From: Corallococcus carmarthensis
GTDB lineage: Bacteria; Myxococcota; Myxococcia; Myxococcales; Myxococcaceae
Length of the DNA stretch: 64,000 bases
NCBI RefSeq assembly: GCF_003611695.1
Contig: NZ_RAWE01000007.1
Span: 1 to 64,000, forward strand
Reading direction: 5' to 3'
Every line of letters begins with the position of its first letter. Position 1 is the first letter of the stretch. Under the pieces are notes generated by a model, which saw nothing but the letters and a program-made list of their open reading frames with translations, did no database searches and was not told the origin of the DNA. Below, in pieces: positions 59,135 through 64,000 of the stretch. The position numbers were made by a program, and so were the translations under genes.

Positions 59135-61398
59135 CGAGACGCCTCCGCCGAGCGGCCGACCAGTTCGCGCAGCTGCGCCAGGTCCAGCGGCTTGCTCAGC
59201 TTGAGGTTCGGCACGTCGCGCAGGAACGACGTCGTGCGCGGGGTGAACGCCCCGCCCGTCATGAACACCATGCGCCCCGCCTGCTCCGGCGCCGAGCGCC
59301 CCAGCTCGAAGTACAGGTCCATGCCCGTCATCCCCGGCATCATCACGTCGCAGAGGATGAGGTCGAAGCGGCCGCCCTCGTTCACCAGCCGCAGCGCCGC
59401 CTGCGCGCTGTTCGCCGTGGACACCTCGTGCTCCGTGGCCAGCGAGCGCTGCAGCGCCACCGTCACGTTGGGCTCGTCATCCACCACCAGGATGCGCGCC
59501 CGCGCCCCCGGCGTCGCCGTCGCCGACAGCCGCGGGTAGAGGTCCACCTCGTGCGCCGCCGACCGCAGCACCACGCGGAAGGTGCTGCCCTGCCCCGGCG
59601 TGCTCTCCGCGTGGATGGAGCCACCCATGGACTCCACGATGCCGTGGCAGATGGACAGCCCCAGCCCCGTGCCCACGCCCACCGCCTTGGTGGTGAAGAA
59701 CGGATCGAAGATGCGCCCCAGCACCTCCGGCGTCATGCCCACGCCGGTGTCGCGCACCTCCACCACCACCTTGCCCGGTTCGCCCGGACGGATGATGGCG
59801 CGGATCTCATGCTCGGTGACGGAGGACGGATCCTCCGGAATCGCCTGCGCCGCGTTGAGCAGCAGGTTGAGGAACACCTGGCACAGCCGCGCCTCGCTCG
59901 CCTCCACCGCGGGCACCGGTTCGAACTCCGTGACGAGCCGCGCGCGGTGGCGGATGACGTTGTCCGCCATCTTGCACGCCAGCTCCACCGAGCGGCGCAC
60001 GTCCACCGGCATGGGGCGCGACTCCTGTTCGCCCCGCGCGAACACCTTCAGGTCCCGCACGATGGTCGCGATCCGCTCCGCGCCCTCCGTCGTCTCGCGC
60101 ACCAGCTGCTGGATGGAGGCCACCGGCTCCGACGGCGCGCCTTGCGCCTCCAGCTTGTCCAACCCCTCGCGGATGAGGTGCAGGTTCACCAGCATGTACG
60201 CCAGCGGGTTGTTGATTTCATGCGCCACGCCCGCGCCCAGCGTGCCCACGCTGGCCAGCCGGTCCGCCACCACCAGCCGCGCCTGGAGCTGCCGGCGCTC
60301 GCTCAGGTCGCGGTGCACCATGATGTTCGCGATGATGCGCCCTTCGGCGTCGCGCAGCGGCACCACCACGGACTCGCAGACGCACGCCATGCCGTCCGCG
60401 CGGCGGAACTCCAATTCCCCGCTCCAGCGGCCGTGCACCTCCAGCGCGGTGAGCACTGCGCCCGTCAGCCGGTCCGGCTCACCCGGGTGCAGCACGCTGA
60501 AGAGCGTCTGCCCCATGGCCTCCTTGCGGCTGCGGCCGAACATCCGCTCCGCGCTGGTGTTCCAGTCGATGACCCCGCCCGCCAGGTCCGTGATGACGAC
60601 GCCGTCGGAGATGCTCTCGAAGATGAGCGCCTGGCGGTGCAGCTCCTGCTCCGCCTGCTTGCGCGCGGTGATGTCCATCACCGTGCCCGTCACCCGCGCG
60701 GGCTGCCCCGCCGCGTCCAGGAGCACGTCGCCCTTGCACGAAATCCAGCGGTAGCCGCTGCCCGAGGGCTCGATGCGGTACTCCACGTCCACCTGCGAGC
60801 GCTGCTGGAGCGCCGTGGCCAGCCCCGCGCGCAGCCGGGGCAGATCCGCCGGGTGCACCACCTCCGCCAGGTCCATGGCGCGGCCGGACAGCTTGCCCAC
60901 CGCGAGGCCCAGGAGCCGGTCCACGTGCTCGCTCCACGTCACCTGCCCGCTCTTCGCGCTCCAGTCCCAGATGCCCACGCGCGCGGCGGACAGCGCCTGC
61001 CGCAGCTGCTCCTCGCGCTGCTCCAGCACCTCGCGCCGGGAGAAGCGGAACACCGTCACCGTCCCCACCTGGAGCCGGTCGCCCTCCTGCAGCTCCGCGG
61101 TGGACACCGGCAGCCCGTTGAGGAACGTGCCGTTGGTGGACTCCAGGTCGGTGACGAGGCACGAGCCGTCCGGCTTGCGCTGGATGCGCGCGTGCTTGCG
61201 CGACACCCCGTGGTCGTCGATGCGCACCTCCGCCTCCGAGCCGCGCCCGATGACGTGCTCGCCCGGCTCCAACCGGTACGCCTTGCCAATGGCCGCCGGC
61301 GTCGTGGTGCTGATGAGGATGAGGCACGCCCCGGTCGAAGACGGGGCCGTCACCGACTGGCCCGCGCAGGTCGTGAGCTCGTCCACCAACGTCATCAT
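59131..61398 (-). CDS. FHA-PAS-PAS hybrid sensor histidine kinase with receiver domain
   Basis: A 755-aa soluble protein. FHA domain about residues 30-120 (HVIGRGSEAEVRIDDHGVSRKHARI, DLESTNGTFLNG), which binds phosphothreonine. Two PAS domains follow (ARVGIWDWSAKSGQVTW...; ESISDGVVITDLAGGVIDWN). HisKA with H-box GAGVAHEINNPLAY, then HATPase with N-box LLNAAQAI, DTGVGM and GTGLGLSI. C-terminal receiver: VVDDEPN, LILCDVMMPG, LSKPLD. No membrane segment, so it is cytoplasmic. The FHA domain implies input from a Ser/Thr kinase, and one is encoded divergently 259 bp away. ATG at 61398 with AGGGGG; the longer frame upstream is noise. Coupled to the OPT gene downstream. Confidence 0.93.
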   Translation of the reverse strand: MMTLVDELTTCAGQSVTAPSSTGACLILISTTTPAAIGKAYRLEPGEHVIGRGSEAEVRIDDHGVSRKHARIQRKPDGSCLVTDLESTNGTFLNGLPVSTAELQEGDRLQVGTVTVFRFSRREVLEQREEQLRQALSAARVGIWDWSAKSGQVTWSEHVDRLLGLAVGKLSGRAMDLAEVVHPADLPRLRAGLATALQQRSQVDVEYRIEPSGSGYRWISCKGDVLLDAAGQPARVTGTVMDITARKQAEQELHRQALIFESISDGVVITDLAGGVIDWNTSAERMFGRSRKEAMGQTLFSVLHPGEPDRLTGAVLTALEVHGRWSGELEFRRADGMACVCESVVVPLRDAEGRIIANIMVHRDLSERRQLQARLVVADRLASVGTLGAGVAHEINNPLAYMLVNLHLIREGLDKLEAQGAPSEPVASIQQLVRETTEGAERIATIVRDLKVFARGEQESRPMPVDVRRSVELACKMADNVIRHRARLVTEFEPVPAVEASEARLCQVFLNLLLNAAQAIPEDPSSVTEHEIRAIIRPGEPGKVVVEVRDTGVGMTPEVLGRIFDPFFTTKAVGVGTGLGLSICHGIVESMGGSIHAESTPGQGSTFRVVLRSAAHEVDLYPRLSATATPGARARILVVDDEPNVTVALQRSLATEHEVSTANSAQAALRLVNEGGRFDLILCDVMMPGMTGMDLYFELGRSAPEQAGRMVFMTGGAFTPRTTSFLRDVPNLKLSKPLDLAQLRELVGRSAEASR

Positions 61399-61657
61399 GT
61401 ATGCAAGCCCCCTGGCGTTCCCCTGCGCTCGGGACGGCAGTGTCCTCGCCGCCTGTCGTGCATGACGCCGCGCTCCGTATGGGCCCGAAGTCTTGGCCCG
61501 GACCGCAACCATACCCCAACGGCTTCCAATGAACGTCCCCACCCCCTTCAGGATGGGAGGCGTGACTCCTGGTGAACTGGCAGACAAGCAGGCGGGGCAG
61601 CCAACCAGGCACGGGTACCCGCGACCCACCCCTTGGATGGTAGGGTGCGAAGTATTC

Positions 61658-63046
61658 ATGGCGGCGGACTCCGAGAGCACCTTCCGCATCCAGGCGCGCG
61701 CGGCCGCGAACGCCACGGACAAGGCGCACGAAACACCCACACGACCCGAGCGCGGGCCGGGCACCCTGGCGGGTGAGTACGTGCTCAAGTCCATGCTGGC
61801 CGCCGGAGGCCACGGCAGCGTCTACGAGGCGGAGCACCGCATCCTGGGACGGCACGCCGCGGTGAAGGTGCTGCACTCGCACCTGGCGGACCAGGGGGAG
61901 ATGCTCCAGCGCTTCGTGCGCGAGGCGCGGGTCGTCAATCAGATCCACCACCCGAACATCGTGGACGTCTACGACTTCGGGCTGATGCCGGACGGCAGCC
62001 CCTACTACGTGATGGAGCTGTTGTCGGGGCGCACGCTGAGCCAGGTGGTGCAGGAGCGCGGGCGGCTGTCCGCGCCCCGCGCGCTGGCGTACCTGGAGCC
62101 CATCTGCGGCGCGCTGGAGGCGGCGCACCGCGCGGGCGTCGTCCACCGCGACCTGAAGTCCAGCAACATCCTGGTCGTGGAGGAGGGGGAGAAGCCCCGG
62201 CTGAAGCTGTTGGACTTCGGCATCGCCAAGCTCATCCAGCAGGAGCCCGGCCAGGAGGGCCTCACCACCGCCGGCCAGCGGCTGGGCACCGCGCACGCCA
62301 TGGCGCCCGAGCAGTTCCGCGGAGGCAGCATCGGGCCGCCCACGGACGTGTACGCGCTGGGCGTGCTCCTGTACCAGCTGCTCACCGGCCGCTACCCCTT
62401 CCAGTCCGAGGATCGGCTGGAGCTGGAGCGCATGCACCTGGAGGCCCCGCCTCCGCGCCCCAGCGTGAAGGTCCCGGTGTCCCCGGCCGTGGACGCGGTG
62501 GTGCTCCGGTGCCTGAACAAGGACGCCACCCACCGCTACCCCAGCGTGAACGCCTTCCTCACCGCCCTGCGCGAAGCCGTGGAAGAGCCCAACCAGGTGG
62601 AGGGCCAGACGCGCCTCGTGCTGGCCGTGAACGCGGAGGTGGTGCTCCCCGACGCGGACATGGACGACGACACCACCTACGCCGCGCTCGCCACCGTCAT
62701 GGACACGCTGGAGCAGGGCCTGCGCGCCGAGGGCTTCATCCTGGCGCTCCAGACCGGCACCACGCTGCTGGGCGTGCGGCCCCTGGTCACCGGCACGTCA
62801 CCCGCCCACGGCCTCCAGCCCCTGCGCGAACTGCACGCGGAAGCCCAGTGTCTGGCCGAAGCCGCCCACGCCCGCGTCCACCTCTGTCTCCACCAGGGCG
62901 AGGCGGAGATCCGCGGCGATTCCGGCGAGACCGAGGTGGTAGGCGGCCCCGTCACGCATGTGGCAACCTGGAACATAAGGGAGCCGGGTGGCTTCGCCGT
63001 CACCCGTCCCGCGGCGCAGTTCCTCGACAGTCCTCCTCCGCAGTGA
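61658..63046 (+). CDS. Ser/Thr protein kinase with degenerate cyclase-like C-terminal domain
   Basis: A 462-aa cytosolic protein. A 40-residue charged tail is followed by the kinase: AAGGHGSVYEAEH loop, AAVKVL lysine, VVHRDLKSSNILVV catalytic loop (canonical HRD), LLDFGIAK, APEQ and DVYALGVLLYQL. Residues about 310-462 have no transmembrane segment and look like a degenerate class III nucleotide-cyclase homology domain: RVHLCLHQGEAEIRGDSG matches the usual cyclase IHxGExxxRG stretch, followed by EVVGGPVTHVATW. It is divergent from the FHA hybrid histidine kinase, which could be its partner. ATG at 61658; an in-frame ATG at 61637 is also possible. Confidence 0.9.
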   Translation: MAADSESTFRIQARAAANATDKAHETPTRPERGPGTLAGEYVLKSMLAAGGHGSVYEAEHRILGRHAAVKVLHSHLADQGEMLQRFVREARVVNQIHHPNIVDVYDFGLMPDGSPYYVMELLSGRTLSQVVQERGRLSAPRALAYLEPICGALEAAHRAGVVHRDLKSSNILVVEEGEKPRLKLLDFGIAKLIQQEPGQEGLTTAGQRLGTAHAMAPEQFRGGSIGPPTDVYALGVLLYQLLTGRYPFQSEDRLELERMHLEAPPPRPSVKVPVSPAVDAVVLRCLNKDATHRYPSVNAFLTALREAVEEPNQVEGQTRLVLAVNAEVVLPDADMDDDTTYAALATVMDTLEQGLRAEGFILALQTGTTLLGVRPLVTGTSPAHGLQPLRELHAEAQCLAEAAHARVHLCLHQGEAEIRGDSGETEVVGGPVTHVATWNIREPGGFAVTRPAAQFLDSPPPQ

Positions 63047-63225
63047 GCCGTCCCCGCTGTCCCCGTTCCTCCTCCTCCCCCTGCCGCACCCACCTCAGGT
63101 CTGTGGTTCCAAACCCTTCACAGGCATACGTCTGGCTCCGTAAGAATTGGACCCACACCATAATTTTTTGACGAAGACGTATTTATTTCCGATCCTGAAT
63201 CCGTCACGATTCCCCTGTCTGACAG

Positions 63226-63248
63226 TTTCAGCACCTTTCTAGCTGAAA
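63226..63248. other. Inverted repeat in an AT-rich spacer
   Basis: TTTCAGC (63226-63232) and GCTGAAA (63242-63248) form a perfect 7-bp stem in the 265-bp spacer before the last gene. The spacer is unusually AT-rich from 63140 to 63250 and holds a TTGACG (63168-63173) without a clear -10. Confidence 0.35.
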
Positions 63249-63311
63249 GCCTGGACTGCCTGACATCCTGGAAGTCGGACCTCCGACGACCCCCGAGCGG
63301 GAGCCCCCTAT

Positions 63312-64000
63312 ATGCGCCTCACCCCTGGTTTTCGGCCTGGAAGTGGATGCAGCGAGTGGTGGAACCGGAACACGCCACGCAAACCCCTGACGTCGTTGCT
63401 GCTGACGGGGGCACTCATCGCCCTCGTGGGTTGCGGTGGCGCGATGGCGGAAGACGCCACGCTGGAGGCCGACTGGGCATCGTCGGTGGATCAGGCACAG
63501 CAGGTGGACAACGGCATGACGGTCAACGGCATGACCGTCAACGGGATGACCGTCAACGGAATGACGGTCAACGGAATGACGGTCAACGGGCTGGCCACCG
63601 CGTCCTTCAACGACTGGTTCAACCAGAACGTGGCCGACGCGCCGACGTTGATGTCGTACATCGTGAAGTGCGCGGTGCCCGCGGGCCAGACGCGCACCTT
63701 CCAGTCCACGGTCACGGGCGTGAAGTACACGTGGCAGGGCGGCCTGGGGCTGGCGCCGGGCTGGTCGGCGGGCAGCGCCGCGACGGTGACGGAGCAACAG
63801 GTGGTGAGCGCGTGCCTGGCGGCGCACGTGAACAAGTACGGCCTGCACATCGCGCTGTCCGCGCTGGGCCGCACGGCGGCTGGGACGGAGATTCCCTACT
63901 CCGCCGAGGAGCTGTCGCAGTTCAGCGCGAAGGAGGGGTGCTTCTTCGGCAACCTCTTCACGACCGAGGGGGTGTTCGCGGGGCGTGATCGCGACTTCAC
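63312..64000 (+). CDS. Lipoprotein with NGMTV tandem repeats (cut by window edge)
   Basis: The first 229 codons of a gene running off the right edge. ATG has GGGAG about eight bases upstream. A long basic N-region and hydrophobic stretch (SLLLTGALIALVGCGG) form a lipoprotein signal peptide. After a short acidic region come five tandem NGMTV pentapeptides and a NGLAT. The remainder (FNDWFNQNVADAPTLMSYIVKCAVPAGQTRTF...) is a compact domain with paired cysteines that I do not recognise, although similar repeat lipoproteins are common in myxobacteria. A surface or secreted role is likely; the rest lies outside the window. Confidence 0.72.
   Translation, partial: MRLTPGFRPGSGCSEWWNRNTPRKPLTSLLLTGALIALVGCGGAMAEDATLEADWASSVDQAQQVDNGMTVNGMTVNGMTVNGMTVNGMTVNGLATASFNDWFNQNVADAPTLMSYIVKCAVPAGQTRTFQSTVTGVKYTWQGGLGLAPGWSAGSAATVTEQQVVSACLAAHVNKYGLHIALSALGRTAAGTEIPYSAEELSQFSAKEGCFFGNLFTTEGVFAGRDRDF
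63510..63584 (+). repeat. Five tandem 15-bp repeats encoding NGMTV
   Basis: Units of AACGGNATGACNGTC differ only at third codon positions, so the peptide is identical in all five copies. Copy number could vary by slippage without changing frame. Confidence 0.9.

Noticed and set aside
63510..63584. CRISPR-like tandem repeats
   Set aside because: Units are 15 bp, contiguous and without spacers, in frame and coding for NGMTV.

Overview
The window is GC-rich chromosomal DNA from a myxobacterium, most likely of the Myxococcus/Corallococcus group. The evidence is very strong third-position GC bias, a CglD-type gliding-motility lipoprotein, two proteins with MYXO-CTERM tails, three Hanks-type Ser/Thr kinases, an FHA-containing hybrid histidine kinase, an NRPS-PKS assembly line, and a lipoprotein polymorphic toxin with an Imm52 immunity gene. 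No rRNA, tRNA, CRISPR array, prophage or insertion sequence was seen. Both ends cut genes: a membrane sensor on the left and an NGMTV-repeat lipoprotein on the right.

Layout. 0-9 kb: sensor N-terminus, NAPE-PLD-like metallo-beta-lactamase-fold enzyme, M14 peptidase, the large lipoprotein CglD, and a PilZ protein translationally coupled to a Ser/Thr kinase. 9-14.2 kb: sbcD-sbcC. 14.2-18.1 kb: a small membrane protein, a MYXO-CTERM surface protein, and an SDR-acyltransferase pair. 18.3-22 kb: a compact oxidative pentose-phosphate operon zwf-pgl-gnd. 22-23.6 kb: medium-chain acyl-CoA synthetase. 23.7-29.3 kb: ECF sigma, zinc anti-sigma, a 56-aa peptide gene, a JmjC/cupin_8 oxygenase and a TPR-CHAT protease-like protein. 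29.8-32.6 kb: secreted polysaccharide lyase and secreted S1 protease-lectin. 32.7-36.2 kb: marR-emrA-emrB efflux operon. 36.2-38.1 kb: a permuted-looking GDPD lipoprotein and small genes. 38.1-46.7 kb: a one-protein NRPS-PKS with a SnoaL-like partner. 46.8-50.6 kb: YdjM-like membrane protein, glutaminyl cyclase, response regulator and HtrA protease. 50.7-53 kb: toxin and immunity genes. 53.3-63 kb: a PknK-like kinase-ATPase-TPR protein, OPT transporter, FHA hybrid histidine kinase and a third Ser/Thr kinase.

Most interesting. (1) At 23.7-29.3 kb the extracytoplasmic part of the anti-sigma factor is visibly homologous to the N-terminal part of the nearby TPR-CHAT protein. This suggests a sigma switch gated by a caspase-like protease, reminiscent of the CHAT/sigma logic of type III-E CRISPR systems but without CRISPR. 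(2) A GDPD lipoprotein carries the C-terminal GDPD signature before the N-terminal one. (3) The NRPS-PKS has the order A-PCP-C-A-PCP-KS-AT-ACP-TE with no ketoreductase. (4) A lipoprotein REase-fold toxin resembles the SitA toxins transferred by outer-membrane exchange.

All functions come from reading motifs by eye. No database search was possible.
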